Below, piece by piece: positions 1-10,906 of a DNA stretch of 64,000 nucleotides. The position numbers and the translations under genes were made by a program. The DNA is from Duganella fentianensis (GTDB lineage: Bacteria; Pseudomonadota; Gammaproteobacteria; Burkholderiales; Burkholderiaceae_D), in the NCBI RefSeq assembly GCF_009857835.1, contig NZ_WWCL01000003.1:620001-684000 (forward strand). The letters are read 5' to 3'. The notes beneath the pieces were generated by a model. That model did no database searches and had not been told where the DNA came from. It saw only the letters and a program-made list of their open reading frames with translations. Each line of letters opens with the position of its first letter. Position 1 is the first letter of the stretch.

Positions 1-666
1 CACCAGATCGGCCACCTGGCCGTCGATGATGTGCACGTTGCGCTGCGAGCGCACCGCCAGCTCCGGATCGTGCGTCACCATCAGGATGGTGGTGCCCTGC
101 GCATTGATCTCCTCCAGCAGCTCCATCACGCCGCGCGCCATCTGGGTATCCAGATTGCCGGTCGGTTCGTCGGCCAGCAGCAGCTTGGGCGAGCCGGCCA
201 GGGCGCGGGCGATCGCCACGCGCTGCTGCTGGCCGCCCGACAGTTCGGCCGGATAGTGCTTCATGCGCGAACCCAGGCCCACCTTGGCCAGTGCATCCTC
301 GATGCGCTCCTTGCGTTCGGCCGCGTTGAAGCCACGGTAGCGCAGCGGTACGTCGACGTTATCGAACAGCGACAGATCGGGGATCAGGTTAAAACCCTGG
401 AAGATGAAACCCAGCTTCTCGTTGCGCAGGCGCGAGCGGGCATTGTCGTCCATGCCTTTGACGTTGATGCCGTCGAGGATGTATTCGCCGTCGGTGAATT
501 CTTCCAGCAGACCGGCGATGTTGAGGAAGCTGGTCTTGCCGGAGCCGGAAGGGCCGGTCACGGTGACGAACTCGCCCTGCTGGACGTTGATCTCGAAGCC
601 GCGCAGGGCATGGGTTTCGATCATGTGGGTGCGGTAGACTTTGCTCAGGTTTTTCATGCGCAGCAT
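1..666 (-). CDS. ABC transporter ATP-binding protein, MacB/LolD type (partial, 3' end outside window)
   Basis: This is the ATPase of a tripartite efflux or lipoprotein-type ABC exporter. The visible 222 codons carry a Walker A at about residues 38-45 (GPSGSGKT), a Q-loop region (FIFQGFNLIP), the LSGGQQQR signature, Walker B followed by DEPTGNLD, and the H-loop (MVTHDPE). The order and spacing match the MacB/LolD/FtsE-like subfamily. The start is taken at the ATG whose complement is 664-666; a second in-frame ATG three codons later is possible. It lies 16 bp downstream of the HlyD-like adaptor, so the two are surely co-transcribed. A permease gene is expected just left of the window. The substrate cannot be told. 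Confidence 0.93.
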   Translation of the reverse strand, partial: MLRMKNLSKVYRTHMIETHALRGFEINVQQGEFVTVTGPSGSGKTSFLNIAGLLEEFTDGEYILDGINVKGMDDNARSRLRNEKLGFIFQGFNLIPDLSLFDNVDVPLRYRGFNAAERKERIEDALAKVGLGSRMKHYPAELSGGQQQRVAIARALAGSPKLLLADEPTGNLDTQMARGVMELLEEINAQGTTILMVTHDPELAVRSQRNVHIIDGQVADLV

Positions 667-682
667 GGCGGGCCTCGTGAGG

Positions 683-1951
683 TTATGGATTGATCGAGAC
701 GCGCGCGGCGTTCTCGAAGGTTTCGGTACCGGCAATGACGACTTTGTCGCCCGCTTGCAGGCCGCTGAGAATTTCGACGTTGCTGATGCTGGTGGCGCCC
801 AGCTTGACGGGGGTGCGGATGGCGACGCCGTCGCGTACTACATAGGCATAGCGGCCGCCTTCCGATTCAACGAAAGGACCGCGCGCCAGCATCAGCGTGT
901 TGGCCCGTTCGTCGATCAGCAGGCGGGCGCTGACGCGCTGGTTCTGGCGCAGGCCGGCCGGCTGTTCCTTCTCGAAGCGCACCCGTGCCAGCACCTGATT
1001 CTTGACGACTTCAGGCGACAGCGCCGATAGCTTGCCGGTGGCACGGCCGGCGCCGAAATCCACTTCGGCATGCATGCCCAGGCCCAGATCGGCGACATAG
1101 GTTTCCGGCACTTCCAGTTCGACTTCGAGGCGCGACAGGTCGACCAGTGTCATCAGCGGCGCATGGACCGGTACCACGCTGCGGTTGGCCACTGACAGCG
1201 TGCCGATGAAGCCATCGACGGGCGCGCGCACGGTCAGCTCGTCGACGCGGCGCTGGGCATTGGCCAGTGACAGACGCTGGCGGTCCAGCTCATTGCGTTT
1301 GGTCTGCAGCGCCAGTGCCACGTTATCGCTTTCCAGTTCGGCCGCCTGTGCCGCGTGGCGGGCGCGGATTTCGGCCGAGTTCAGCGCATCCTTGGCTTTC
1401 TGGTATTCGATCTTGGCGATGATGCCTTCGTTGGACACGGCGTTGTAGCGCTCCAGTGTGCGCTGGGCCGACAGCCGTTCGATTTCCGCCGTATCGGCAT
1501 CGCGCCGCGCCAGCAGCTTCTGCTGGCGTGCCAGAATCTGCTGGCGTGCCACTTCCGCTTCCAGTTGCAGATAGCTCGATTGTTCGCGCTTGAGCGCATC
1601 GCTGAGGTCGGGCGATTCCAGCAGGGCCAGCACGTCGCCCTTTTTCACCGTATCGCCGGCCGCCACCTTGAGCGTGACGGTGGCCGGTGCGGCCGCATAC
1701 AGGGTGGGACTGACGGCGGCAACGATGCGGCCATTGACGGCGGCATCGCGCACCAGCGTGCCGCGCCCCACTTCGGCGATGCGCAGGCGCGCCATGCTGA
1801 CGGAGTGGCTGCTACCGCGCCAGCTATGCAGCACGGCATAGGCGGCGCCCAGTAGCAGCACGGCGCCGGCAGCGATGAGCAGCAAACGGCGGCGGCGCTG
1901 GCCGGCCGGTGCGGTGAGTACGGTGTCCTGTTGTGAAGTATCGCGGATCAT
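683..1951 (-). CDS. HlyD/MacA-like periplasmic adaptor subunit of an ABC efflux system
   Basis: A membrane-fusion protein of 422 aa. It has one N-terminal membrane segment (residues about 22-42, after an Arg-rich stretch), a lipoyl-like half (VKKGDVLALLESPDLSDALK), a long coiled coil of about 100 residues, the returning lipoyl half (VRAPVDGFIGTLSV) and beta-barrel/membrane-proximal domains. Adaptors of this family link an inner-membrane ABC permease to an outer-membrane channel. The start at 1951 puts the membrane helix near the N-terminus. In-frame ATGs at 1984 and 2080 would add 11 or 43 residues without a better ribosome-binding site. It precedes the MacB-type ATPase. Confidence 0.88.
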   Translation of the reverse strand: MIRDTSQQDTVLTAPAGQRRRRLLLIAAGAVLLLGAAYAVLHSWRGSSHSVSMARLRIAEVGRGTLVRDAAVNGRIVAAVSPTLYAAAPATVTLKVAAGDTVKKGDVLALLESPDLSDALKREQSSYLQLEAEVARQQILARQQKLLARRDADTAEIERLSAQRTLERYNAVSNEGIIAKIEYQKAKDALNSAEIRARHAAQAAELESDNVALALQTKRNELDRQRLSLANAQRRVDELTVRAPVDGFIGTLSVANRSVVPVHAPLMTLVDLSRLEVELEVPETYVADLGLGMHAEVDFGAGRATGKLSALSPEVVKNQVLARVRFEKEQPAGLRQNQRVSARLLIDERANTLMLARGPFVESEGGRYAYVVRDGVAIRTPVKLGATSISNVEILSGLQAGDKVVIAGTETFENAARVSINP

Positions 1952-2175
1952 GGCAGCGTCTGAGTAAGAGTTGCAACTCTCCATGCAGAAACCGTGCCAA
2001 GTGCTAAGTGGCTGATTTTTATGAAAATTACTGCCGTCGTCCGTTGTCCGCGCACGTCCGGTCTGTCCGCCCGCGCGCATGTCGTCTGTGCGGCAGGGAA
2101 ATATTTTTTCTGGCGTACTTGATATCTTGGCAAGTGCCGCAAATTGTCGGGCTAGCCATAGTCCAGGAAAACCGC

Positions 2176-3726
2176 ATGCGTCTGCTCGAAAAACTGTCCC
2201 GTCTCTTATTGCCAGCGTCGCAGGCTGCTATCGATTATCCGTTTGCCGCCAGCGACGTGGCGCAGTACCGGCATAGTGCCCACCCCGAAGACAGTGTGCT
2301 GGATGAGCAAACGTGGAATGATCTGCTGCTGGCCAAATACAGCGGCTTGCTGACGCGCGGCACCAGCATCTTCGGTCAGCAGGAATTGCACCGGCGCCTG
2401 CATAGCGGGAACGGCGCGACAATGGACAGCATGGCGCGGGTACGTGCTCTGCTGGATGACCCGGCACAGGAGTCGCTGCTGCTGCAGGCCTGCACAGGGC
2501 TGCGTCAGGCTGATTGCGAAGTCAGTGCCACGCTTTGGCAGAACGCGATGCGGGATGCGCCGCGCTGGAGCCGTTTGCTGCCGGGTCTGCCGCTGGGGCT
2601 GCTCGCCACGGTGGTGCTGGCGCTGGCGAGCGCATGGCCTGCCGTCTGGCTGCTGGTGCTGGGCTTCTGGCTGGCGCTGCTGGCTGTGCAGATGCGCTAC
2701 CACGAGCCCATGCAAAGCTGGACCCGCCAGCGCGCAGCACTGCAGCAGCTGTTGCGCAGTCATACCCTGCTGGGCGGGCTGGATCAGCCGCTGGCCCGCG
2801 ACTGGCAGACTGATGCCGCCGAAGCTGCCCGGCTCAACCGCCTGCTGGCCCCATCGCCGCTGGCCAGCCTGCCCGGGGTGGCCGAGTATCAGGACTGGCT
2901 ATGGCTGGCGAATGTGCGCCACTATTTTGCCAGCCGTGCAGTGGTGAAAGCGCATCTGCCGTGGCTGCGTGACTGTTTTGCGCGCATGGCCGCGCTGGAA
3001 GCGGATCTGGCGCTGGTGTGCCATTTGCGCCGGCAGCCACGCTATTGCTGGGCAGAGCAGGGCGACGGGGTAGCGCTGGTGCAGGTGGCCCATCCCCTGC
3101 TGGAGCAGCCGCAAACGCTGGATGTGCAGCTGGCGCACAAGGGCGCTTTCATTTCGGGCCAGAATGGCATCGGCAAGAGCACCTTGCTGCGGACGGTGGG
3201 GCTGAATCTGCTGACGGCGCGTGCCTTCGGCTTCTGTTATGCGGCGCAGGCCAGTGTGGTGCGGCTGCCGGTCTACGCCAGCATGCAGAGCGAGGATGCG
3301 CTGGATCAGGGGGAAAGCCTGTATCTGGCCGAACTGCGCCGCGCGCGCGAATTGCTGGCGCGGGCCGAGCAGGGCCGTGCCGTATTCATCATCGACGAGA
3401 TTTTCCGCGGCACCAACCATCTGGAGTCGATTTCGGCCGCAGCGGCGGTGCTGCAGCGTCTGGCCGCGCAGGCGCTGGTGATCGTCTCCTCGCACAATCT
3501 GGTGCTGGCGCCCTTGCTACAGCGTGAGCTGGAGCCGTGGTGCGTGCGGCGCCATCAGCAGCAGCTGCGGCTGATGCCGGGCGTGCTGGCGGAGACCAAT
3601 GGCATTGCCCTGCTGGATGCGCAGGGCTTTGATGGCGCGATAGCGCGGCGCGCGCGCCAGGTGTACGACTGGCTCAGCGCCTATATGGCGCATCCCGGCG
3701 AGCAGGAATTACTTCTCCTGCTTTAG
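2176..3726 (+). CDS. MutS-related ATPase with membrane segments, lacking mismatch-binding domains
   Basis: A 516-aa protein whose C-terminal third is a MutS-type ABC ATPase: Walker A GQNGIGKST at residues 328-336, Walker B VFIIDEIFRGTNH, and SSHN as the H-loop. The N-terminal half has no mismatch-recognition domain. It carries two hydrophobic helices at about residues 130-172, so it is probably attached to the inner membrane. Proteins of this architecture are annotated as MutS-family DNA mismatch repair protein, but a repair role is not supported by the domains. The start at 2176 has AGGAAA just upstream; the frame is open further upstream without a better start. It is divergent from the adaptor gene, and its last 18 bp overlap the convergent sulfatase-fold gene. 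Confidence 0.85.
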   Translation: MRLLEKLSRLLLPASQAAIDYPFAASDVAQYRHSAHPEDSVLDEQTWNDLLLAKYSGLLTRGTSIFGQQELHRRLHSGNGATMDSMARVRALLDDPAQESLLLQACTGLRQADCEVSATLWQNAMRDAPRWSRLLPGLPLGLLATVVLALASAWPAVWLLVLGFWLALLAVQMRYHEPMQSWTRQRAALQQLLRSHTLLGGLDQPLARDWQTDAAEAARLNRLLAPSPLASLPGVAEYQDWLWLANVRHYFASRAVVKAHLPWLRDCFARMAALEADLALVCHLRRQPRYCWAEQGDGVALVQVAHPLLEQPQTLDVQLAHKGAFISGQNGIGKSTLLRTVGLNLLTARAFGFCYAAQASVVRLPVYASMQSEDALDQGESLYLAELRRARELLARAEQGRAVFIIDEIFRGTNHLESISAAAAVLQRLAAQALVIVSSHNLVLAPLLQRELEPWCVRRHQQQLRLMPGVLAETNGIALLDAQGFDGAIARRARQVYDWLSAYMAHPGEQELLLLL

Positions 3727-5664
3727 CGGCCTGCCCTTGTCGATGACTTCGCGGCAATCGCCACGGAAGCTGGCGTTGTCGTAATTGCTCCAGCCGTAGC
3801 TGTCGACGTAGCGCTTGTGCGCCTTCAGTTGCGGACTGAGGAAGCTCCATTCCAGCTTCTCGTCGGGATAGGCAATGTCGGCCAGATCGAGCAGGGTGTG
3901 GAACACGTTTTCCGTGGCCAGCTTGTTCTTGCGGTGGGCGATCAGTTGCGCCACCTTGTCCGGATAGTCGCTGCGGTACTGGTCGGAATACCAAAGCATG
4001 GCCGGCACATGGAATTCGTACTGGGTGTTGTGGCCATGGAAGGCCAGATTGCAGCGGTCATCGTACAGCGTCTGGCCATGGTCGGCCACGTACAGCATGG
4101 CACTGCGGCGCGGACCGCCTTTGAGCTGGCCTATCACCTGCGACAGGAACCAGTCGGTGTAGAGGATGGAGTTGTCGTAGCTGTTGTTCAGCCGGGTCTT
4201 GATCTTCAGATCCGTGTAGACGGGATTATCCACCCCATACAGCGAGGGTTGCCAGCGGTCGTACTGCTGCGGATAGCGCTGACTGTAGTTCCAGTGATTG
4301 CCCAGCGTGTGCAGCACGATGAGTTTTTTCGGCGACGGATCGGCCATGGCGTGCTGCAGCGGTTCCAGCAGCACCTGATCGTAGTTCGAATGCTTGGTGT
4401 AGCCGCCCAGATTCATGAACTGCACCACGTCGGCCTCTTTGGCGAACACCGAGACGGGGGTGTCGAATTTGCCGAAAGCGATCTGGTTGGATAACCACCA
4501 GGTCTTGAAGCCGGCTTCGCGGTAGGCCGTGATGAAGGATTTTTCCGAGAAGCCTTCGCGCAGGCTTTGCGTGGCCGGCTTACGGGAAATCATGATAGGC
4601 ACGGACAGGCGGGTGGCGGAGACGGAAGTGATCACATCGGCCAGCGTAACGAGGTTGGGCTCTTTGCCCAGCAGCGGGGTGGTGTCGCGCTGATAGCCGT
4701 TGATGCCCCAGCGGTCGTAGCGCGAGGATTCGCCTATCACCATGATGACGACCTCCGGCGTGTTATCGCTCTGGCGCTGGCGGGCGCCGAAACGGAAGTT
4801 GCGGCTGCGCTGGCCCAGATCGGCCAGATAGCTGCGTTCCTTGTAGAAGTCCACGCCGCGCACGCTCAGGCCGAACGGCCACGAGGCCGCCAGATGGGAC
4901 AGATTGAAGGGCGAGCCTAGCCACCAGGGCAGGGCGGCAAGGTGCAATCGGGTATGGTGGGCGCCGGCGACGGCGCTGCCGGCGGCTTCTTCGTCCTCGT
5001 CCTCGTCTTCCTCATCCTCCGCGTCGCTGGCGCTGTCGGCGCTGACGGAGGCCGAAGCCGAAGCCGAACCGGAGGCGGCGGCAGAAGCGCTGGCAGCCAG
5101 CGGCCGATAGGCGCCGGCCGGGGGGGCACTACGCGGCACGGGCTTGCCTTTGACGCCGAATTCCCAGCCGTACCACTGCCAGCCCGCCAGCAGGGCCAGC
5201 AAGGCCAGTGCGATCCAGCGGCTCAGGCCGCGCCAAGCCAGTTGCTGGCAGCGCTGTGCTGCCAGCTGCACGGCCAGCCACCAGCCCAGCACGGCCAGCA
5301 TCAGGCCGCCCATCAGCCAGACTTTATTGCCCAGAAACTCCATCGCTTCCTTAGGGCTGGTTTCGGCGATGATGCCCAGATGGTGGGTGGAGATGCCCTG
5401 GCCATAATATTTGAATAGATACACTTCCGTCGGCAGGGCCAGAAAGGCGGGCAGCAGCAGCCAGTGGAACCATGCAGGACGTTGCAATATTGCCCAGACG
5501 GCAAGCCAGAGCAGGCCGGCCACGGCCATGGTCTGGGGCAGTTCGGTGGCGCTGCCGCCTAGTACCAGTGGTAGCAGGGGTACCAGCGTCAGCAGGGCGT
5601 AGCTGAACAGGACGAACAGGGGAGCAGGGCGCAGCAGGGAGCGTGGGGCGGAAAGCAGTATCAT
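3709..5664 (-). CDS. Phosphoethanolamine transferase-like membrane enzyme (sulfatase/alkaline phosphatase fold)
   Basis: A 651-aa protein with about four or five N-terminal membrane helices (residues 1-165) and a periplasmic metal-dependent catalytic domain from about 300. Family hallmarks are GESSRYDRWGINGY at about 311 (the nucleophile of the GET/GES motif), HTLGNHWNY, DNSILYTDWFL, YVADHGQTLYDD and FHGHNTQYEFHVP. EptA/CptA-type enzymes move phosphoethanolamine from phospholipid to lipid A or LPS core; which acceptor is used here is unknown. Odd feature: residues about 190-236 are an Ala/Ser run followed by an almost uninterrupted Asp/Glu stretch. The chosen start (5664) places the first membrane helix at the N-terminus; an upstream in-frame ATG at 5757 would overlap the rpsL promoter. 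Confidence 0.86.
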   Translation of the reverse strand: MILLSAPRSLLRPAPLFVLFSYALLTLVPLLPLVLGGSATELPQTMAVAGLLWLAVWAILQRPAWFHWLLLPAFLALPTEVYLFKYYGQGISTHHLGIIAETSPKEAMEFLGNKVWLMGGLMLAVLGWWLAVQLAAQRCQQLAWRGLSRWIALALLALLAGWQWYGWEFGVKGKPVPRSAPPAGAYRPLAASASAAASGSASASASVSADSASDAEDEEDEDEDEEAAGSAVAGAHHTRLHLAALPWWLGSPFNLSHLAASWPFGLSVRGVDFYKERSYLADLGQRSRNFRFGARQRQSDNTPEVVIMVIGESSRYDRWGINGYQRDTTPLLGKEPNLVTLADVITSVSATRLSVPIMISRKPATQSLREGFSEKSFITAYREAGFKTWWLSNQIAFGKFDTPVSVFAKEADVVQFMNLGGYTKHSNYDQVLLEPLQHAMADPSPKKLIVLHTLGNHWNYSQRYPQQYDRWQPSLYGVDNPVYTDLKIKTRLNNSYDNSILYTDWFLSQVIGQLKGGPRRSAMLYVADHGQTLYDDRCNLAFHGHNTQYEFHVPAMLWYSDQYRSDYPDKVAQLIAHRKNKLATENVFHTLLDLADIAYPDEKLEWSFLSPQLKAHKRYVDSYGWSNYDNASFRGDCREVIDKGRPLKQEK

Positions 5665-5744
5665 GGCCGGTATTATCCGGTGTTTGGCCACCTTCTTGCT
5701 AGTCTGGCCACGGCCTGCCAGCCCGCATTCTGCCGCGAAATTGA

Positions 5745-5773
5745 TTGACTGCGCCACCGGTCAGGTCTATACT
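5745..5773 (+). promoter_or_regulatory. Sigma-70 promoter of the str operon (rpsL)
   Basis: TTGACT (5745-5750), a 17-nt spacer and TATACT (5768-5773) match the housekeeping consensus almost fully. It is oriented toward rpsL and leaves a leader of roughly 155 nt before the start codon. I see no better promoter before rpsG or fusA. Confidence 0.8.
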
Positions 5774-5934
5774 CGCGAGTTCTCAATTTAGTCTGCGCAT
5801 CGTATACGCTATTTTTGGCTGCTCTTCGTGAGTGGCTTTTGGCGCCTGCGCTGTGGCAGTAAATCGGGACGAAGTTTTAGTCGCCGGACTCCGGTCCGGG
5901 TTATTAACTGTTGTAATTTTGTTGGGTTTAAACG

Positions 5935-6318
5935 ATGCCAACCATCAATCAACTGATTCGCAATCCACGCGTCGCTCTGACCGTGAAAAGCAAATCGCCG
6001 GCGCTGGAAAACAGCCCGCAAAAACGTGGTGTTTGCACCCGTGTGTACACCACCACTCCTAAGAAGCCTAACTCGGCTTTGCGTAAAGTCGCTAAAGTGC
6101 GTCTGACCAACGGTTTCGAAGTCATTTCGTACATCGGCGGTGAAGGCCACAACCTGCAAGAGCACAGCGTTGTTCTGCTGCGCGGCGGTCGTGTAAAAGA
6201 CTTGCCAGGTGTGCGTTACCACATGGTTCGCGGTGCACTGGATACCCAGGGCGTTAAAGACCGTAAACAAGCTCGCTCGAAATACGGTACCAAGCGCGCT
6301 AAACAAGCGAAGAAGTAA
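5935..6318 (+). CDS. rpsL: 30S ribosomal protein S12
   Basis: S12 sits in the decoding centre of the small subunit and contributes to tRNA selection accuracy. The 127-aa sequence contains the invariant [11 protein letters not shown] and KDLPGVRYH segments. Lys43 and Lys88, the classic streptomycin-resistance positions, are both wild type, and Asp89 is the residue that RimO methylthiolates in other bacteria. It is slightly longer than E. coli S12 owing to a KQAKK tail. First gene of the str operon. Confidence 0.98.
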   Translation: MPTINQLIRNPRVALTVKSKSPALENSPQKRGVCTRVYTTTPKKPNSALRKVAKVRLTNGFEVISYIGGEGHNLQEHSVVLLRGGRVKDLPGVRYHMVRGALDTQGVKDRKQARSKYGTKRAKQAKK

Positions 6319-6472
6319 TCGCTCAGTAGTAGACAGTTTTCGCTTAGTGGCAGCTCACTTAGTGAATGTAATCGACCGCATTTGGTCGAGTAAGTGGATG
6401 GCTATGATGGTCCTCCGCGAGAGTGCGAATCCCATATCTGCGCACCTCAACTGAAGATTGAAAGGAATTGAT

Positions 6473-6943
6473 ATGCCACGTCGTCGTGAAGTACCCAAGC
6501 GCGAAATTCTGCCGGATCCAAAATTCGGCAACACGGATGTCGCGAAATTCGTGAACGTTCTGATGCTGTCCGGTAAAAAATCGGTCGCAGAAAACATCAT
6601 CTACGGTGCCTTCGAGCACATCGCAGCAAAAACCGGTAAAGATCCACTGGAAGTGTTCGCTACCGCGCTGAACAACGCCAAGCCACTGGTTGAAGTTAAA
6701 TCCCGTCGCGTTGGTGGTGCTAACTACCAAGTGCCGGTCGAAGTGCGCCCAGTACGTCGTATGGCTCTGTCCATGCGCTGGCTGCGTGAAGCCGCTAACA
6801 AGCGTAGCGAAAAATCCATGCCACAACGCCTCGGCGGTGAGCTGATGGAAGCGGCTGAAGGCCGCGGCGGTGCGATGAAAAAGCGTGATGAAGTGCACCG
6901 TATGGCAGAAGCGAACAAGGCGTTCTCGCACTTCCGCTTCTAA
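6473..6943 (+). CDS. rpsG: 30S ribosomal protein S7
   Basis: S7 nucleates assembly of the 16S rRNA 3' major domain and touches the E site. The protein has the normal 156 aa ([11 protein letters not shown] start, VEVRPVRR and [11 protein letters not shown] motifs). The start at 6473 is set by AAAGGAA 6-12 nt upstream; an in-frame ATG five codons earlier has no comparable site. It is separated from rpsL by 154 nt and followed by a small hairpin, so expression of fusA may be partly set there. Confidence 0.98.
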   Translation: MPRRREVPKREILPDPKFGNTDVAKFVNVLMLSGKKSVAENIIYGAFEHIAAKTGKDPLEVFATALNNAKPLVEVKSRRVGGANYQVPVEVRPVRRMALSMRWLREAANKRSEKSMPQRLGGELMEAAEGRGGAMKKRDEVHRMAEANKAFSHFRF

Positions 6944-6951
6944 TCAAATCG

Positions 6952-6973
6952 GCCAGTTTTTTCGGAAACTGGC
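6952..6973 (+). terminator. Weak hairpin between rpsG and fusA
   Basis: GCCAGTTT and AAACTGGC pair across a 6-nt loop directly after the rpsG stop. There is only a mixed pyrimidine tail, so it looks like an attenuator or mRNA-end stabiliser rather than a full terminator. Confidence 0.4.
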
Positions 6974-7054
6974 TGTTATCTGTTGTTCGAGGCCGGGCAC
7001 ACTTTGTAATTTGAAGTGGCTCGGTTTTGTCCATTCAAAGATTTAGGAATAATT

Positions 7055-9160
7055 ATGGCCCGCAAGACCCCCATCGAGCGCTACCGCAACATCGGTATCT
7101 CCGCTCACATCGATGCAGGTAAGACCACCACCACCGAGCGCGTTCTGTTCTACACGGGCGTGAACCACAAGATCGGTGAAGTTCACGATGGCGCCGCCAC
7201 CATGGACTGGATGGAGCAGGAGCAAGAGCGCGGCATTACCATTACCTCGGCAGCGACCACCTGCTTCTGGAAAGGTATGGCTAACAACTTCCCTGAGCAC
7301 CACATCAACATCATCGACACCCCAGGCCACGTGGACTTCACCATCGAGGTGGAACGTTCGATGCGTGTTCTGGACGGCGCATGCATGGTTTACTGCGCAG
7401 TTGGTGGCGTACAGCCTCAGTCGGAAACCGTATGGCGTCAGGCTAACAAGTACAAAGTGCCACGTCTGGCCTTCGTAAACAAGATGGACCGTACCGGTGC
7501 CAACTTCTTCAAAGTTTACGATCAGATGCGCGCTCGTCTGAAAGCTAACCCGGTTCTGATCCAGATCCCTATCGGCGCTGAAGAAAACTTCAAAGGCGTG
7601 ATCGACCTGGTCAAGATGAAAGCCATCATCTGGGACGACGCTACCCAGGGTATGAAGTTCGACTACGTCGATATCCCTGCCGAGCTGGCTGATTCGGCCG
7701 CTGAGTGGCGCGAGAAGATGGTAGAAGCTGCTGCTGAAGCCAACGAAGACCTGATGAACAAGTACCTGGAAGAGGGCGACCTGTCCGAAGCCGAAATCAA
7801 GAAAGCACTGCGTGAGCGTACCATCGCTTCCGAAATCGTGCCGATGATGTGCGGTACCGCGTTCAAGAACAAGGGCGTACAGGCTATGCTGGACGCCGTG
7901 ATCGAATACCTGCCATCGCCAGTGGACATCGCTGCCGTGACCGGTACCGACGAGCACGAAGAGCCAGCCAGCCGTAAAGCTTCCGATGACGAGAAATTCT
8001 CGGCACTGGCCTTCAAGATCATGACCGACCCGTTCGTGGGCCAGCTGGCCTTCTTCCGCGTGTACTCGGGCGTGATCAACGCTGGCGATACCGTGTTCAA
8101 CTCGGTGAAAAACCGTAAAGAACGTCTGGGCCGTATTCTGCAGATGCACGCTAACCAGCGTGAAGAGATCAAAGAAGTGCGCGCCGGCGACATCGCTGCT
8201 GCAGTGGGTCTGAAAGACGTGACCACCGGTGAAACCCTGTGCGATCCAGCATCGATCATCACCCTGGAAAAAATGGTCTTCCCAGAGCCAGTGATTCAAC
8301 AGGCTGTGGAACCAAAAACCAAGGCTGACCAGGAAAAAATGGGTCTGGCACTGAACCGTCTGGCTCAGGAAGATCCTTCGTTCCGCGTCAAGACCGATGA
8401 AGAATCGGGCCAGACCATTATCGGTGGTATGGGCGAGCTGCACCTGGAAATTATCGTTGACCGTATGAAGCGCGAATTCGGCGTGGAAGCGACCGTCGGT
8501 AAGCCACAGGTTGCATACCGCGAAACCATCCGTAAGACTTGCGAAGAGTCCGAAGGTAAGTTCGTTAAGCAGTCCGGTGGTCGTGGTCAGTACGGTCACG
8601 TGGTTCTGAAGATCGAACCGCAAGAACCAGGTAAGGGCTTCGAGTTCGTGGACGCCATCAAAGGCGGTACCGTTCCACGTGAATACATCCCTGCAGTTGA
8701 GAAGGGTGTACGTGGCACGCTGAACACCGGTGTTCTGGCTGGCTACCCAGTGGTTGACGTTAAAGTAACGCTGTTCTTCGGTTCGTACCACGATGTGGAC
8801 TCGAACGAAAACGCGTTCCAGATGGCTGCTTCGATGGCCTTCAAAGACGGCTGCCGCAAAGCTAACCCAGTTATTCTGGAGCCGATGATGGCGGTGGAAG
8901 TGGAAACGCCAGAAGACTACGCCGGTACCGTGATGGGCGACCTGTCGTCCCGTCGTGGTATGGTGCAAGGTATGGACGAGATCCCAGGCGGCGGTGGCAA
9001 GATCATCAAAGCTGAAGTGCCTCTGTCGGAAATGTTCGGTTACTCGACCACCCTGCGTTCCGCAACGCAAGGCCGTGCAACCTACACGATGGAATTCAAG
9101 CACTACTCGGAAGCGCCTAAGCACGTTATCGACGCTATCGTTACCGCGAAAGCCAAGTAA
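7055..9160 (+). CDS. fusA: Translation elongation factor G
   Basis: EF-G is the GTPase that drives ribosomal translocation and, with RRF, ribosome recycling. The 701-aa protein shows G1 AHIDAGKTT near residue 17, the switch/G2 RGITI region, G3 DTPGHVDF and G4 NKMD, followed by domains II-V through the C-terminal [14 protein letters not shown] segment. The length is standard. The start at 7055 is supported by TTAGGAA upstream; an earlier ATG at 7016 would add 13 residues not seen in EF-G. It belongs to the str operon and lies 71 bp before tuf. The codon choice (CGT, GAA, AAC, CCA) is that of very highly expressed genes. Confidence 0.98.
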   Translation: MARKTPIERYRNIGISAHIDAGKTTTTERVLFYTGVNHKIGEVHDGAATMDWMEQEQERGITITSAATTCFWKGMANNFPEHHINIIDTPGHVDFTIEVERSMRVLDGACMVYCAVGGVQPQSETVWRQANKYKVPRLAFVNKMDRTGANFFKVYDQMRARLKANPVLIQIPIGAEENFKGVIDLVKMKAIIWDDATQGMKFDYVDIPAELADSAAEWREKMVEAAAEANEDLMNKYLEEGDLSEAEIKKALRERTIASEIVPMMCGTAFKNKGVQAMLDAVIEYLPSPVDIAAVTGTDEHEEPASRKASDDEKFSALAFKIMTDPFVGQLAFFRVYSGVINAGDTVFNSVKNRKERLGRILQMHANQREEIKEVRAGDIAAAVGLKDVTTGETLCDPASIITLEKMVFPEPVIQQAVEPKTKADQEKMGLALNRLAQEDPSFRVKTDEESGQTIIGGMGELHLEIIVDRMKREFGVEATVGKPQVAYRETIRKTCEESEGKFVKQSGGRGQYGHVVLKIEPQEPGKGFEFVDAIKGGTVPREYIPAVEKGVRGTLNTGVLAGYPVVDVKVTLFFGSYHDVDSNENAFQMAASMAFKDGCRKANPVILEPMMAVEVETPEDYAGTVMGDLSSRRGMVQGMDEIPGGGGKIIKAEVPLSEMFGYSTTLRSATQGRATYTMEFKHYSEAPKHVIDAIVTAKAK

Positions 9161-9175
9161 TTTTTTATATTTTTT

Positions 9176-9199
9176 GCGGGCGGGATGATCCCCGCCTGC
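9176..9199 (+). other. Hairpin in the fusA-tuf gap
   Basis: A 9-bp stem (GCGGGCGGG with CCCGCCTGC, one wobble) and a 6-nt loop sit in the 71-nt gap. No T-run follows, so an RNA-processing or stabilising role is more likely than termination. Confidence 0.35.
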
Positions 9200-9231
9200 A
9201 ACTTTAAAACTTTGATCTAAGGAAGATTGAA

Positions 9232-10422
<1,191 letters not shown>

Positions 10423-10442
10423 TTTTTAGGCGCTGATAACTC

Positions 10443-10475
10443 AGGGTCGACAAGGTGTGCTACCATGTCGACCCT
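10443..10475 (+). terminator. Hairpin after tuf, probable attenuator
   Basis: AGGGTCGACA and TGTCGACCCT form a perfect 10-bp stem with a 13-nt loop about 20 nt after the tuf stop. The tail (TTGTGCTG) is only weakly U-rich, so read-through into rpsJ is likely. Confidence 0.45.
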
Positions 10476-10547
10476 TTGTGCTGTATCCCGTTCTTTTTAA
10501 ATTGCTGGCGCTACAAAGTTGCCAGTTCGCTCTTTTAGGAAAACATC

Positions 10548-10865
10548 ATGTCCGCACCAAACCAGAAAATCCGTATCCGTCTGAAAGCTTTCGATTACAA
10601 ACTGATCGACCAGTCGGCTCTGGAAATCGTTGATACCGCCAAGCGCACCGGCGCTGTGGTCAAAGGCCCAGTTCCTCTGCCAACCCGCATCCAGCGTTAC
10701 GACGTTCTGCGTTCGCCACACGTCAACAAGACCTCGCGCGACCAGTTCGAAATCCGTACCCACCAGCGTCTGATGGACATCGTTGATCCAACCGACAAAA
10801 CCGTGGACGCACTGATGAAGCTGGACCTGCCAGCTGGCGTTGACGTCGAAATCAAACTGCAATAA
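10548..10865 (+). CDS. rpsJ: 30S ribosomal protein S10
   Basis: S10 (NusE) is both a late-assembly 30S protein and a component of NusB-dependent antitermination complexes. The 105-aa protein has the standard [14 protein letters not shown] start and [15 protein letters not shown] loop; the RBS is TTTAGGAAAAC. It is normally the first gene of an uninterrupted S10 operon. Here it is followed not by rplC but by two tandem hairpins and a TonB-dependent receptor gene. Confidence 0.98.
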   Translation: MSAPNQKIRIRLKAFDYKLIDQSALEIVDTAKRTGAVVKGPVPLPTRIQRYDVLRSPHVNKTSRDQFEIRTHQRLMDIVDPTDKTVDALMKLDLPAGVDVEIKLQ

Positions 10866-10873
10866 TTCTCCTC

Positions 10874-10897
10874 CATGACGGCCCACGGGCTGTCATG
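10874..10897 (+). terminator. First of two tandem hairpins after rpsJ
   Basis: CATGACGGCC pairs with GGCTGTCATG (one G-T pair) around a tiny loop, 8 nt after the rpsJ stop. It has no T-run itself and is followed 9 nt later by a stronger palindrome. Confidence 0.4.
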
Positions 10898-10906
10898 TGC
10901 CGGATC

